A stretch of 64,000 nt of DNA, taken from an uncultured Acidimicrobiales bacterium. GTDB lineage: Bacteria > Actinomycetota > Acidimicrobiia > Acidimicrobiales > CATQHL01. Below the pieces are notes generated by a model, which was given only the letters and a program-made list of their open reading frames with translations, did not search any database and had not been told where the DNA came from. This document shows, in pieces, positions 48,951-57,837 of this stretch. How positions within the stretch are numbered: the first letter of the stretch is position 1; each line of letters begins with the position of its first letter. The DNA lies in NCBI GenBank assembly GCA_958295925.1, contig CATQHL010000001.1:1437753-1501752 (forward strand), read 5' to 3'. The translations under genes were made by a program, and so were the position numbers.

Positions 48951-49844
48951 TTACGACCCTGGGACAGTCCCCTCGGGCAGCGAGAGGACGTGGCGCGCCA
49001 CGTCCTCGGGGCGGGCCAGCCAAACCTCGTCCCGCCGCGCGGCGATGTGCTCAAGGGCTCTGCGCAGGTGCTTCAGGCGAAACGGCTGGCCTACAAGGAA
49101 CGTGTGCAGGGAAAGCGAGCACACCAGCGGTTGCTGTGAGGAGAGTCGGAGCATCTCGTCGAACTGGTCGGTCATCATCTCCGCAAACATCCCCCCGGTG
49201 TGGTGGCGAACCACCATTGCCCCCACGTCGTTTAGCTCCAGCGGATACGGAACGCTGAGCAGCCGGCCAGATCTCGTTCTCAGCCAGATCGGCTGGTCGT
49301 CGCACGGCGACTGAAGCGTGTACGTGTAGCCCGCCTCTACCAGGAGGTCGCTGGTTACCGCCGACTCAGCTATGTACGGGCCGAGCCAGCCGTTCGGGCG
49401 CCTGCCCCAGTGTTTCGTGATGATCTCAGTCGTCTCAGCGATGAGGCGGGCCTCATCCTCCTCCCAGAGACCGTCGCTGCGCTCTGAGTTCGTCCGGCCG
49501 TGGGCGATTATCTCGTCTCCCCGCTCGATGATCCTAGCGACAATGTCGGGGTAGAGTTCCATTGCCGACGCGTTCACATTGTGTGACCAGGGAATGTCCA
49601 ACTCGTCGAATACGTCGAACATTCGCCAGATGCCAACGCGGTTTCCGTAGTCACGCCAGGCGTAGCTGCGGTAGTTCGGTGGGGCGCTCACAGCAGAGTC
49701 GTTGAGGCCGAGGCCGGCCTTGAACGCAAAGTGCTCGATATTGTTCGACAGGCAAACCGCCAGCCGAGTCCCGTTCGGCCACTCGTAGGTTGGGCGATCG
49801 TTGATCGACACATAGTCGTAGCGATTGTTGACGGGCAGTTTCAT
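48951..49844 (-). CDS. Polysaccharide deacetylase-fold hydrolase (PuuE/allantoinase-like)
   Basis: A 297-residue NodB-fold (CE4) protein. It starts YDYVSINDRPTYEWPNGTRLAV, as in the PuuE-like cytosolic members, with no signal peptide. SHNVNASAMELYPDIV, GDEIIAHGRTNSERSD (metal His) and GWLGPYIAESAVT (GxxPP-like) follow. SLSLHTFLVGQPFRLKHL carries the second conserved His. These relatives act on allantoin, N-carbamoyl or N-acyl compounds rather than on chitin-like polymers. It belongs to the hydrolase-rich region around it; substrate unknown. ATG start at 49844. Confidence 0.83.
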   Translation of the reverse strand: MKLPVNNRYDYVSINDRPTYEWPNGTRLAVCLSNNIEHFAFKAGLGLNDSAVSAPPNYRSYAWRDYGNRVGIWRMFDVFDELDIPWSHNVNASAMELYPDIVARIIERGDEIIAHGRTNSERSDGLWEEDEARLIAETTEIITKHWGRRPNGWLGPYIAESAVTSDLLVEAGYTYTLQSPCDDQPIWLRTRSGRLLSVPYPLELNDVGAMVVRHHTGGMFAEMMTDQFDEMLRLSSQQPLVCSLSLHTFLVGQPFRLKHLRRALEHIAARRDEVWLARPEDVARHVLSLPEGTVPGS

Positions 49845-49896
49845 GGATGTTCCTTAGGAAGTTGTCTTGACGGTTGCCGGTCGGATTTGTCTTGGC

Positions 49897-50922
49897 TCAA
49901 GCCAGGAAAGTTTCAATGTGGTGAAGGATTTTCTCGGCTGAAGTGGTGAAATGCTCCAGCACGTCGGTCATCTCTGGAAGCGGGACCACTTCGGCATGAG
50001 GAGGGAGAAGCGGGATGGCCCGCTCTGTCTGCTCGCTGAGATCGTCGTGTACGTGCAGCACCAAAAGCGGTTGGCGCAGCGTGGGTAGCTGCTCCCCCGT
50101 GGGGCTGTCAAACACTGCGTGGTGCGCCCACCAGGGGTGCGGCTGAGTCAGGAGGTGATCGACCATGAATTCATGCAGCAGGTCTGCAGGCCAGTCCCGG
50201 GAGCGCTCAGCCGCCCCGCCGAAACCGCCCCTCTGCCACCAGCCCCAATACCAGGCGAGGTGCGAGCCGTCGCCGCTCGGTTCTGGTTCGTGCAGATAGC
50301 TGTCTTTGAAGACGGGGACTTCCTCGTCCGAGAAGACCGGGGCAGTGACCACCGCTATCCGGCGCACCCGCTCGGGGAATCGGGCAGCCATGTCGATGGC
50401 TTCGCAAGAGCCGGTGTGAATGCCGACCACGTCAAATTCCCCTACCCCTGCGGCGTCCAGAGCCTCGAGGGTGGCGTCGGCATATTCCTGCAGACTCAGC
50501 CGTTGCTGAGGGTGATCGGAGCACCCGGAACCCAGCCGGTCGGGTGCGATGACCGGCCGATTGCGGGCGAGAGCGGGCGTGACGTGTCTGAACATCCTCC
50601 CCGACGAGAGGCTCATATGCAGCAACACCAGGGGCGTTTTGCCGTTTCCCGGGTCGCCGCCGGAATCGCTGCCTAGTTCAATGCCACCCCTTCTGCTTAG
50701 TTCAATGCCATCGCTGCCTAGTTCAATGCCACCCCTTCTGCTTAGTTCAATGCCATCGCTGCCTAGTTCAATGCCACCACCGTCTCCTCCAAGGCCATCC
50801 CCTTCTCCCTCAACGCCGTCCCCGCCTACCCCAGCCCTTTCTCCCCAGCCGGTAATTCGCAGGTGGACATGTCCGTGTCGCGTGGCAATCAGTTTTCGGT
50901 CGGTTTCCTTGGATTCAAGCAT
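49897..50922 (-). CDS. Alpha/beta-hydrolase-fold protein with GxHTG elbow and repeat insert
   Basis: About 341 residues from ATG at 50922. The fold is clear: HVHLRITGWG, PLVLLHMSLSSGRMFRHV, VIAPDRLGSGCSDHP, FDVVGIHTGSCEAIDMAARFPERV and LLVLHVHDDLSEQT. The nucleophile elbow, normally GxSxG, is GIHTG, with His at the nucleophile position. The paralogue at 51016 has the same feature. Between strands 1 and 2 lies an insert of Gly/Glu/Ser-rich sequence with two full and one partial copy of a 15-residue repeat (IELGSDGIELSRRGG). A later EHF His near the C-terminus is present. Ser hydrolase activity is doubtful. Divergent from the paralogue with a 93-bp gap. Confidence 0.8.
   Translation of the reverse strand: MLESKETDRKLIATRHGHVHLRITGWGERAGVGGDGVEGEGDGLGGDGGGIELGSDGIELSRRGGIELGSDGIELSRRGGIELGSDSGGDPGNGKTPLVLLHMSLSSGRMFRHVTPALARNRPVIAPDRLGSGCSDHPQQRLSLQEYADATLEALDAAGVGEFDVVGIHTGSCEAIDMAARFPERVRRIAVVTAPVFSDEEVPVFKDSYLHEPEPSGDGSHLAWYWGWWQRGGFGGAAERSRDWPADLLHEFMVDHLLTQPHPWWAHHAVFDSPTGEQLPTLRQPLLVLHVHDDLSEQTERAIPLLPPHAEVVPLPEMTDVLEHFTTSAEKILHHIETFLA
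50669..50776. repeat. 45-bp in-frame tandem repeat (2.4 copies)
   Basis: Two identical 45-bp units at 50669-50713 and 50714-50758 and a partial third to 50776 lie inside the alpha/beta-hydrolase gene. Each unit itself contains two copies of a CTTAGTTCAATGCCA-like half, so the array probably grew in two steps. The frame is preserved. Confidence 0.95.
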
Positions 50923-51015
50923 CCTCTCTGCCTTTCCCCGGATTTCTCGGAAAATGCTACCTCTCCGGCGAGAGTAGGCTTTAGGGGTTACCAATGCAAC
51001 AGGAGGCAATTGTTC

Positions 51016-51834
51016 ATGAGACGCGGCTACGCAGAAACCGTGGTTGGGCAGGTCCACTACAGAGAAGCAGGAGAAGGCCAGCTCATGGTTCTTCTTCATC
51101 AGACCGCCAGCAGTTCCGTCATGTTCTTGCGCGCAATCCCGCTGCTAGCCGAGCGGTATCACGTTGTGGCGATGGACACCCCCGGGTTTGGGATGTCGGA
51201 TCCTCCCCCCTCTCAACCGACGGAGGGAATTCCGTACTACTCGAGAGCGCTGATGGGAATCCTCGACCACTTCAAGGCGACGCAGGCTCACATTGTCGGT
51301 TTTCACACCGGCGCGAGCATTGCGGTGGACTTTGCCGCCAACGCCCCTGAAAGGGTGAAGTCGCTGGTTATTGCGCCAATTCTCGCCATCGAGAGCGAGG
51401 AGGAGCGCCAGGAATGGCTGAGCCGCGACGACCTGAAGAACGACTGGGTACCCGACGGCAAGGGCGAGTTCGTAGCCAGGGAAATTTTGGACTACGTCGC
51501 CCACTTCGCCACGGAGGGCGACGGCGAGACCTATTTGCGCGAACTGATCGCCAACTTGCAGGCTGGTCCGAAGTACTGGTGGACGTACGAGGCGGTCGTG
51601 AAGTACGACCACCACTCGGCGTACGCCAAGCTGCGCTGCCCCACATTGGTGCTAAACGTTGAAAACGAGGTTCTCTACTCCTATACCAAGGAGGCTCATG
51701 CGGCTCTTCCGCACAGTCAGTACGTCGAAATACCCGGACCTGAGCCGAATACCCGTGGCTGGGTCGCGGTAGTGCCTGAATTCCCCAAGGAGTTTTCCGA
51801 AGCTGTGCTTGAGTTCACAGATAAGCACGCCTGA
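51016..51834 (+). CDS. Alpha/beta-hydrolase-fold protein with GxHTG elbow
   Basis: About 272 residues from ATG at 51016, preceded by AGGAGG. The fold elements are VHYREAGEGQLMVLLHQTASSS, VVAMDTPGFGMSDPP, AHIVGFHTGASIAVDFAANAPERV and CPTLVLNVENEVLYSY. The nucleophile elbow reads GFHTG, with His in place of Ser, as in the divergent paralogue at 49897-50922. The usual late catalytic His (GHF) is not obvious: the region reads PNTRGWVAVVPEFPKEF. Closest in appearance to meta-cleavage-product hydrolases and haloalkane dehalogenase relatives. It may be a non-hydrolytic member of the fold. The frame opens upstream to 50863 but homology starts here. Confidence 0.82.
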   Translation: MRRGYAETVVGQVHYREAGEGQLMVLLHQTASSSVMFLRAIPLLAERYHVVAMDTPGFGMSDPPPSQPTEGIPYYSRALMGILDHFKATQAHIVGFHTGASIAVDFAANAPERVKSLVIAPILAIESEEERQEWLSRDDLKNDWVPDGKGEFVAREILDYVAHFATEGDGETYLRELIANLQAGPKYWWTYEAVVKYDHHSAYAKLRCPTLVLNVENEVLYSYTKEAHAALPHSQYVEIPGPEPNTRGWVAVVPEFPKEFSEAVLEFTDKHA

Positions 51835-51897
51835 GTCCGTCTCTGTCTGACTGACCTTGCCCTGACAGACTCCTCCTAACTCTTAAGTCCACAAATT

Positions 51898-53442
51898 ATG
51901 TCGCCGCGCCACTCAAGCAAATGGGTGATGGCGACCGGGGCGCTCACTGCCTTTGTGCTCAATTTGGACCAGGCCACGGTCCTGTTGTCGTCTTCGTCGA
52001 TTGCCGACTCCCTTGGCGCAGACCTGGCCGATACCCAGTGGATGTTCACGGGATTTCTTCTGCCCCTAGCGGCTTTTGTCTTGCTCGGTGGCGGACTTTC
52101 CGACCGATTTGACCCGGTGAGGATTCTGCGTCTTGGTCTCGGCGTTTTTCTTGCCGGGACTATCGGGAGCATGTTCGCAAGCAGCATGGGCCTGCTGATC
52201 GGGATGAGAGTTTTGGCCGGTTTGGGCGCCTCACTGGCGTTCCCTGCGTCGGTCTCCCTACTGAGGGTATTACTGCCTCCCGGCCCCCAATCCTCGCTTG
52301 CCCTGGGCTTGTGGTTCAGCGGGGCTCTGGGCGGCTCCGCGCTCGGCCCGCTCATCGGCGGGTCGCTGCTCGGAGTTTGGTCCTGGTGGTCGATTTTCGC
52401 ATTGTCGGCAGTTTTCGCCTTAACCGCCCTGGCTCCGGTGTTCCTTGTCATCCGACGCACCCAGGCATCAGGTTCGGGCGCTGAGCTGAGGCTGTTCCCC
52501 AGCGTGATGGGTGCCGTGGGCTTGGCGCTGGTTGCCTGGGGCTTGATCAACGCAGGGCAGAACGGATGGTTGTCGCTGGTAGCTCAGTTTCCATTGTTGC
52601 TGGGGCTGTCGACGCTGATTGCCCTGGCGCTGCGGCTTTACTTCACGAGAGCCCCGAGTGAAGCCCCGGAATTCAACAGTCGACAACTCTTCAGCGGACT
52701 AGCGACCATGTTGCTGGCGATCCTCCCCGTGGTGGGGACAATGTTCATGGTTGTCACCTACCTGCAGAGAATTCTTGATTTTTCGCAATTTGAGGCTGGG
52801 GCGGCATTCATGCCGTTTGGTCTGGTAGCAGCTTTCGTGGCCCCGTTTTCGGTCCGTCTTCTAACAAGATTTGGAACTTGGCGGATGCTGATGGCGGCCA
52901 TTTTGTTTGAAGCGGCAAGCCTGCTCCTGCTTTCCGGAGCCACCCCGTCGACTCGCTACGCAATCATTGGAGTCGCCCTGGGCCTTGGCGGTTGCGCCAT
53001 GGCTATTTTCCCGGCTGTATCGCTCCACATGGTGCTTGAGGCCGCTCCCCGCGTCCGCAGCGGTCTGGTGACAGGTGCGCACACCGTGGCACTTCAGATT
53101 GGGCAGCTCCTGTCCATCGGGGTGATGGGATCCCTGGTCGCTTCGAGGGTGGGCGGGGTTTACCGCTCCCTCCTCGCACAGGGCGGCCTCGACGCTGACG
53201 TGCCGGAAAGCGTCGTTAGCGACCTCTCTTTTGGCATCAGCAACGCCCCGGCGGGTGTGCCTGCTGGTGAAGCGCCCGTATACGAACGCATAGGCGAAGA
53301 GGCATTCATGGCTTCTGTGAGCAGCTCAATTGTTCTGCTGTTGACAATCATCGCTGCGATATCAGCTGCTGTCGTGTTGATCCTTCGGATTGGCCGCCGG
53401 TCATCCAGTCCGCTGGCAGCGCTGAGAGGCAACCGTCAATAA
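51898..53442 (+). CDS. MFS transporter, DHA2 (14-helix) type
   Basis: A 514-residue protein with about 14 hydrophobic helices. Motif A-like sequence VLLGGGLSDRFDPVRIL follows helix 2, and GMRVLAGLGASLAFPASVSLL corresponds to motif C-like antiporter helices of EmrB/QacA-type drug exporters. It starts at helix 1 with LTAFVLNLDQATVLLSSSSIADSL. It probably exports a hydrophobic compound by proton antiport. It lies 63 bp downstream of the hydrolase-fold gene on the same strand and may be cotranscribed. Confidence 0.88.
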   Translation: MSPRHSSKWVMATGALTAFVLNLDQATVLLSSSSIADSLGADLADTQWMFTGFLLPLAAFVLLGGGLSDRFDPVRILRLGLGVFLAGTIGSMFASSMGLLIGMRVLAGLGASLAFPASVSLLRVLLPPGPQSSLALGLWFSGALGGSALGPLIGGSLLGVWSWWSIFALSAVFALTALAPVFLVIRRTQASGSGAELRLFPSVMGAVGLALVAWGLINAGQNGWLSLVAQFPLLLGLSTLIALALRLYFTRAPSEAPEFNSRQLFSGLATMLLAILPVVGTMFMVVTYLQRILDFSQFEAGAAFMPFGLVAAFVAPFSVRLLTRFGTWRMLMAAILFEAASLLLLSGATPSTRYAIIGVALGLGGCAMAIFPAVSLHMVLEAAPRVRSGLVTGAHTVALQIGQLLSIGVMGSLVASRVGGVYRSLLAQGGLDADVPESVVSDLSFGISNAPAGVPAGEAPVYERIGEEAFMASVSSSIVLLLTIIAAISAAVVLILRIGRRSSSPLAALRGNRQ

Positions 53443-53492
53443 TCGGGGAATTCAGCTGCCCGCGGGCAGACAGGGCAGACCAGGCTGGGCTG

Positions 53493-54176
53493 CTAAATCG
53501 TTTGAAGATGTTCGATGACGCTTTCGTTGCTCAGCACGTCGGCGTACTTGGCGTCGATGTCAAACAGGCTCACGTCGTGGCTAATGCGGATTCGGTCGTA
53601 AACGCACTCCTCGGCGATGATGGTGCTGAAGTTGTAGGAAAACGCGTCCACCGCCGTTGCGCGAATGCATCCGCTCGTGGTGCAGCCGGCAAGTATCACC
53701 GTGTCGACCCCAAAGTCGACCAGGTAGCTCGTCAACGCGGTTCCAAAGAAGGCGCTGGCGTGGCGCTTGGGCAGCAGGAGGTCGTCTGGTTGCGGCGCCA
53801 CCTCCTCCAAGAAGTCGTAACCCTTGGCGGCGATTGAAGTCACCAGGGGGTTGATGTCGCCAAACCGCCCGCCGTCAATCGCCTTCTTCGGTGCCACATA
53901 CGGATAAACGACGGGGATGCCCGCCCCCCGCGCCGCCTCAATCAGGGCGGCGATGTGCGGAACGGCCCGCCAGGCTGCTTCCCCGCACGCCGTTGGATAC
54001 ATGTTGGCGATGGCCTCCCTTACAGGAAGTGGATGCTCGCCGGCTGTCCGGTACTGAACGTCAATGACCAGCAGAGCCGGGCGCGAGCCAAAGCCCGACG
54101 AGCCCCCGAAGCCTGAAAGTTCATAAATCGACCTGTCGTCGTCGGGGATCGACTGCATCCACGATCTGGCGCTCAC
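53493..54176 (-). CDS. Isochorismatase-family cysteine hydrolase
   Basis: A 227-residue cysteine hydrolase with a full triad: Asp in ALLVIDVQYR, Lys in LLLPKRHASAFFGT and Cys in LAGCTTSGCIRATAVDA. The N-terminal ~30 residues and the overall pattern resemble N-carbamoylsarcosine amidohydrolase-type enzymes that release ammonia from amide or carbamoyl compounds. GTG at 54176 overlaps the stop of the ICL/PEPM-like gene (GTGA). In contrast, the isochorismatase-fold gene at 15186 lacks the triad. It probably cleaves an amide intermediate in the pathway served by the ABC importer. Confidence 0.88.
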   Translation of the reverse strand: MSARSWMQSIPDDDRSIYELSGFGGSSGFGSRPALLVIDVQYRTAGEHPLPVREAIANMYPTACGEAAWRAVPHIAALIEAARGAGIPVVYPYVAPKKAIDGGRFGDINPLVTSIAAKGYDFLEEVAPQPDDLLLPKRHASAFFGTALTSYLVDFGVDTVILAGCTTSGCIRATAVDAFSYNFSTIIAEECVYDRIRISHDVSLFDIDAKYADVLSNESVIEHLQTI

Positions 54177-55087
54177 TCCGTCTCCTTTCCGCTCAGGACG
54201 TTTTCGAGATCGTCGAACTGCTGCAAGTTGACGAGTTCCTGGCGTTCGTTCCAGGGAAGAATCCGCTCGAGGAGACCCTCTGAAGACCCGTGCTCCCGCA
54301 AGTGGGAAAGCGTCTCCTGTCCCGCCTTGAGCATGGCCCGAAGCAGCAGATTGGCGTGCAGCACCAGACGGTAGCCCATCTCCTGCAGCTGAGCGTGAGC
54401 CAACAACGGCGTCTTTCCGCCCTCCACCATGTTCACGATTACCGGCGTCCCCTCCAGCGCCGAGGGGATTTGCCGCAGTTCCCCGATGCTGCGGGGCGCC
54501 TCTACGAAGATCACGTCAGCGCCCGCCTCGACGTACGCTCGAGCCCGTTGGAGGGCAGCCTCAAACCCCAGCACGGAGTTGGCATCGGTGCGCGCAACTA
54601 TAACCAGATCGGGGTTTTCCCTGGCTCGCATGGCAGCGGCGATCTTTGCAGTCATTTCCCCTGTCGAAACGAGTTGATGGCCACTGAAGTGGCCACAGCG
54701 CTTGGGCATTGACTGGTCTTCAATCTGAACCCCTGCCGCGCCGGCGAGTTCGAGCAGTCGAACCGTACGCATCACCGAAAGCGGCCCCCCGTAACCGGTG
54801 TCGGCGTCGACGATTACGGGAATGCCCACTGCATCGCAAATGTTTCTGGTCACACTGGCGACTTCGTCCAACGACACAAGCCCGATGTCGGGCAGCCCGA
54901 ACTGCGAGTTTGCCAGTCCGGCGCCTGTGATGAAACAGCACTTGAAGCCAGCCCTCTCAACAAGTCGGGCGCCCATGGCGTTTACCGCTCCCACAACGAC
55001 AGTTGCGTCGCTGGCAAGTAGCAGGGCACGCAGCTTGGCGCAGGGCGAGGGGCCGGGTCGAGCGCCGATTCCTGGCGGGATTCCCAT
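54173..55087 (-). CDS. Isocitrate lyase/PEP mutase-family C-C lyase
   Basis: A 304-residue ICL/PEPM enzyme. It has ITGAGLANSQFGLPDIGLVS, VIVDADTGYGGP (metal Asp), AGVQIEDQSMPKRCGHFSG with the catalytic K-R-C-G-H loop, and LVIVARTDANSVLGFEAA. The KRCGH motif with lyase Cys favours 2-methylisocitrate lyase or oxaloacetate/dimethylmalate-type lyase rather than PEP mutase. C-terminal residues are mobile-tail-like. ATG at 55087, divergent from the ABC permease gene, with only about 40 bp for both promoters. Coupled to the cysteine hydrolase gene downstream. Confidence 0.88.
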   Translation of the reverse strand: MGIPPGIGARPGPSPCAKLRALLLASDATVVVGAVNAMGARLVERAGFKCCFITGAGLANSQFGLPDIGLVSLDEVASVTRNICDAVGIPVIVDADTGYGGPLSVMRTVRLLELAGAAGVQIEDQSMPKRCGHFSGHQLVSTGEMTAKIAAAMRARENPDLVIVARTDANSVLGFEAALQRARAYVEAGADVIFVEAPRSIGELRQIPSALEGTPVIVNMVEGGKTPLLAHAQLQEMGYRLVLHANLLLRAMLKAGQETLSHLREHGSSEGLLERILPWNERQELVNLQQFDDLENVLSGKETE

Positions 55088-55130
55088 TATCCCGTCCTAG
55101 TAGGGTTGTGTGAATGCGGAAGCGGCGATA

Positions 55131-56150
55131 ATGAATGCGCGGCAGTGGCTCTGGCTTATCGCCAAGCGTGTCATTTTCACAATTCCGATCCTATTCGGTG
55201 TAGCCACAGCAACTTTTTTTCTCACCCGGCTGGCAGGAGGCGATCCCGCCTATCAAATCGCCGGGCCGTTTGCCACCGATGAAGTCATAGCAGCCGTTCA
55301 GAAGCAAATCGGCACCGACATGCCGATCGGTGATCAGTACGCGGCATTCCTGGGCGACATCCTCCGCGGCGACCTTGGGACGTCTATTTTCACCGACCGC
55401 CCGGTCATCTCCGATCTGGCGGATCGGCTCCCCGCCACGCTCACCCTGGTGATTCTTGCTCTGGCATTCTCGCTTGTCTTTGGCTTGGCCCTGGGGAGCT
55501 TTGCGGCGTATCGTCGGGGAAGGGCGGGCGACAAGGTAGTGAGGGTGGGAAGCTTCTCGGCGCTTTCCGTGCCCGACTTCTGGCTCGGCCTGGTTCTGCT
55601 GTTCCTGTTCTTTTTCCGCTTCGGGATAGCCCCTGGACCCACTGGGCAGATCGCCCTCGGCGCCACCGCCCCCCGCGACATCACCGGATCGGCGATCTTT
55701 GACGCAGCAATCACCTTCGATTCCGCCGCCTTCCGGGCCGCCTTGCATCAGCTCTGGTTGCCGCTGATGACGATGGTCTTCATATTCACCGCCCCCATTA
55801 CCCGTCTGGCCCGCTCAGCCGTCATTGAATCCCTCACCTCCGACTCCATCCTTTTTGGTCGCGCCTGCGGGCTGCCCAAGCGCCAACTCTGGGCGTACGC
55901 CACGCGTGCGGCCCTTCCGCCCGTGGTGACGTTCGTGGGGATACTTTTCAGCGTCCTTCTCAGCAGCGCTGTGCTCGTGGAGGCTGTCTTTTCCTGGGGC
56001 GGCGCGGCTCAGTACGCAGTGAACGCCATCAGGCAAAACGACTTCCCGGCCGTTCAGGGCTTCGTGATGGCCGCCGGGGTGTTCTCCGTTGCCATCTTCC
56101 TGGTCGTAGACATTCTCTACAGGGTCATTGACCCGAGGGTGCGGCTGTGA
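55131..56150 (+). CDS. ABC transporter permease, DppB type
   Basis: About 339 residues with six membrane helices. It opens WLWLIAKRVIFTIPILFGVATATFFLTRL, the usual DppB/OppB start. A periplasmic region with GDILRGDLGTSIFTDRPV follows helix 1, and the cytoplasmic EAA-like loop is FGRACGLPKRQLWAYATRAALPP. It forms one half of the membrane channel of a peptide/nickel-family importer. ATG at 55131 is preferred; a GTG at 55110 adds seven residues. The next permease overlaps its end (GTGA at 56147). Confidence 0.9.
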   Translation: MNARQWLWLIAKRVIFTIPILFGVATATFFLTRLAGGDPAYQIAGPFATDEVIAAVQKQIGTDMPIGDQYAAFLGDILRGDLGTSIFTDRPVISDLADRLPATLTLVILALAFSLVFGLALGSFAAYRRGRAGDKVVRVGSFSALSVPDFWLGLVLLFLFFFRFGIAPGPTGQIALGATAPRDITGSAIFDAAITFDSAAFRAALHQLWLPLMTMVFIFTAPITRLARSAVIESLTSDSILFGRACGLPKRQLWAYATRAALPPVVTFVGILFSVLLSSAVLVEAVFSWGGAAQYAVNAIRQNDFPAVQGFVMAAGVFSVAIFLVVDILYRVIDPRVRL

Positions 56151-57004
56151 GAGCGCTGAGGCTAGCCGCCGGCAAACTGCTGAGGCAGATCAGCAGCGCC
56201 TCAAACCACTCGCTTGTCTGGGGTGCCCTGATCATCGCCGCCCTTGCCGTTGGCGCCTATCTTGTGCCTGCAATCTCCGAATTCGGGGCAGAGGCGGCCA
56301 ACCCTCGGGAGGCGTTGCAACCCCCGAGTGCCCGGCATCCCTTCGGCACCGACCGCTCCGGCTTTGACATCTTCGTCAGGGTCTTCCACGCCCCTCGCAT
56401 CGACCTCTCAATAGTGGTGCTGGGAGTGGGTATTGGAGCCGTCCTGGGGAGCCTGCTCGGCGTGCTGGCCGGTTTCTCGCGCCGCTTTATGGGGGAGGTC
56501 TCGATGCGCCTCGCCGACATCGTTCAGGCCTTTCCGCTGTTGATTCTGGCCATTGCACTGGTCTCCCTTGGCGGCAACAGCCTCACGACCGTCTGGCTGG
56601 TGCTGGCCTTCGTCAACGTCCCTGTGTTCATGCGGCTCACCCGCAGCCGAGTCCTCACCGTTCGGGAGCAGCGCTACATCCAGGCGTCGGTCGCCCTTGG
56701 GAATTCCACGCCCAGGCTCGTCTTCCGTCACATCCTGCCCAATTCACTGGGGCCAGCCGTGGTGCAGTTCGGCGTCTCGATGGGATACGGCATACTCACG
56801 CTTGCGGGGTTGGCGTTCCTTGGCGTTGGCGTCCAGCTTCCGACTCCCGAGTGGGGTTCGATGATCCTCGGCGGGTCTAACTACATAACGACCGGGCAGT
56901 GGTGGATTTCGCTGTTCCCCGGCGTCTTTCTGGCTATCGCCGTGTTCGCCTTTAACTTGCTGAGCGAGGGCATCGAACAGGCCAGGGAAGTGCATGCCCG
57001 ATGA
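56147..57004 (+). CDS. ABC transporter permease, DppC type
   Basis: A 285-residue permease with about six helices, a 4-bp overlap with the upstream permease. Characteristic DppC elements are HPFGTDRSGFDIFVRVFHAPRI near the start, the EAA loop YIQASVALGNSTPRLVFRHI, LAGLAFLGVGVQLPTPEWGSM and WWISLFPGVFLAIAVFAFNLL. It pairs with the DppB-type subunit. ATG of the ATPase gene overlaps its stop. Confidence 0.92.
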   Translation: MRALRLAAGKLLRQISSASNHSLVWGALIIAALAVGAYLVPAISEFGAEAANPREALQPPSARHPFGTDRSGFDIFVRVFHAPRIDLSIVVLGVGIGAVLGSLLGVLAGFSRRFMGEVSMRLADIVQAFPLLILAIALVSLGGNSLTTVWLVLAFVNVPVFMRLTRSRVLTVREQRYIQASVALGNSTPRLVFRHILPNSLGPAVVQFGVSMGYGILTLAGLAFLGVGVQLPTPEWGSMILGGSNYITTGQWWISLFPGVFLAIAVFAFNLLSEGIEQAREVHAR

Positions 57005-57837
57005 CGCCCTCGGATGCCAGACACCCCATTCTCACAGTCGAGAACCTTTTCGTGGAACTATCCCGAAAGAAGGCCGTCACACCGATCTTGCAGGACGTGA
57101 GCCTGTCGCTTCCAGAGGCTGGCATGCTCGGACTCGTTGGCGAGACAGGTTCGGGAAAAACGATGACCGCGCGGGCGATCATCGGCCTGCTCCCGCCAGG
57201 GGTCCACGTCAAATCAGGCTCGATAACGCTAGACGGAAGTGAGCTTCTTGTCGACAATTCGACGGCTATGCGCGAGGTAAGAGGCGTTCAGATCGGGATG
57301 GTCTTCCAGAATCCCAGAACCGCCCTCTACCCGATGTCGTCGGTGGAGGCTCAAATGAAACGCGTCCTTCGAGCCCACCTCAATTTGGCGCGCCCAAACC
57401 GGGCTACACGCATCCACGAGTACTTGAGACTCGTCGGCATTGACGACGTCAGGCGCGTCGCCCGCTCCTACCCGCACGAATTGAGCGGGGGGATGGCCCA
57501 ACGAGTCGTCATCGCAACTTCCCTGCTGTGCGAACCGACCGTGCTGATTGCCGACGAGCCGACTACCGGGCTCGACGCCACCATCCAGCGCCAGATTTTG
57601 GAGCTCATTGCCGACCTGCAGGCCAGGTTCTCGCTCTCGGTGCTCATCATCACCCACGACCTCGGGATCGTGGCGCAGTATTGCGACTCGGTGTCTGTAA
57701 TGAACGAAGGGCGAGTCGTCGAGCACGGCCCTAAGCGTCAGGTTCTTAAGTCGCCCGCCCACGAATACTCGGAGCGTCTCATAGCTGCCTCCGACCTGAG
57801 ACGCATACGCAGAGCCAAGACGTCGGAGCCGCAATGA
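57001..57837 (+). CDS. ABC transporter ATPase, DppD type
   Basis: A 278-residue nucleotide-binding protein. Walker A is GLVGETGSGKTMT, Q-loop MVFQNPRT, signature ELSGGMAQRVVIATSL and Walker B VLIADEPTTGLDAT, followed by ITHDLGIVAQY with the switch His. The length lacks the C-terminal oligopeptide-transporter zinc/iron-like extension that DppD proteins often have. It overlaps both neighbours by 4 bp, so the ABC genes form a single translation unit. It energises import with the DppF-type partner. Confidence 0.93.
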   Translation: MTPSDARHPILTVENLFVELSRKKAVTPILQDVSLSLPEAGMLGLVGETGSGKTMTARAIIGLLPPGVHVKSGSITLDGSELLVDNSTAMREVRGVQIGMVFQNPRTALYPMSSVEAQMKRVLRAHLNLARPNRATRIHEYLRLVGIDDVRRVARSYPHELSGGMAQRVVIATSLLCEPTVLIADEPTTGLDATIQRQILELIADLQARFSLSVLIITHDLGIVAQYCDSVSVMNEGRVVEHGPKRQVLKSPAHEYSERLIAASDLRRIRRAKTSEPQ

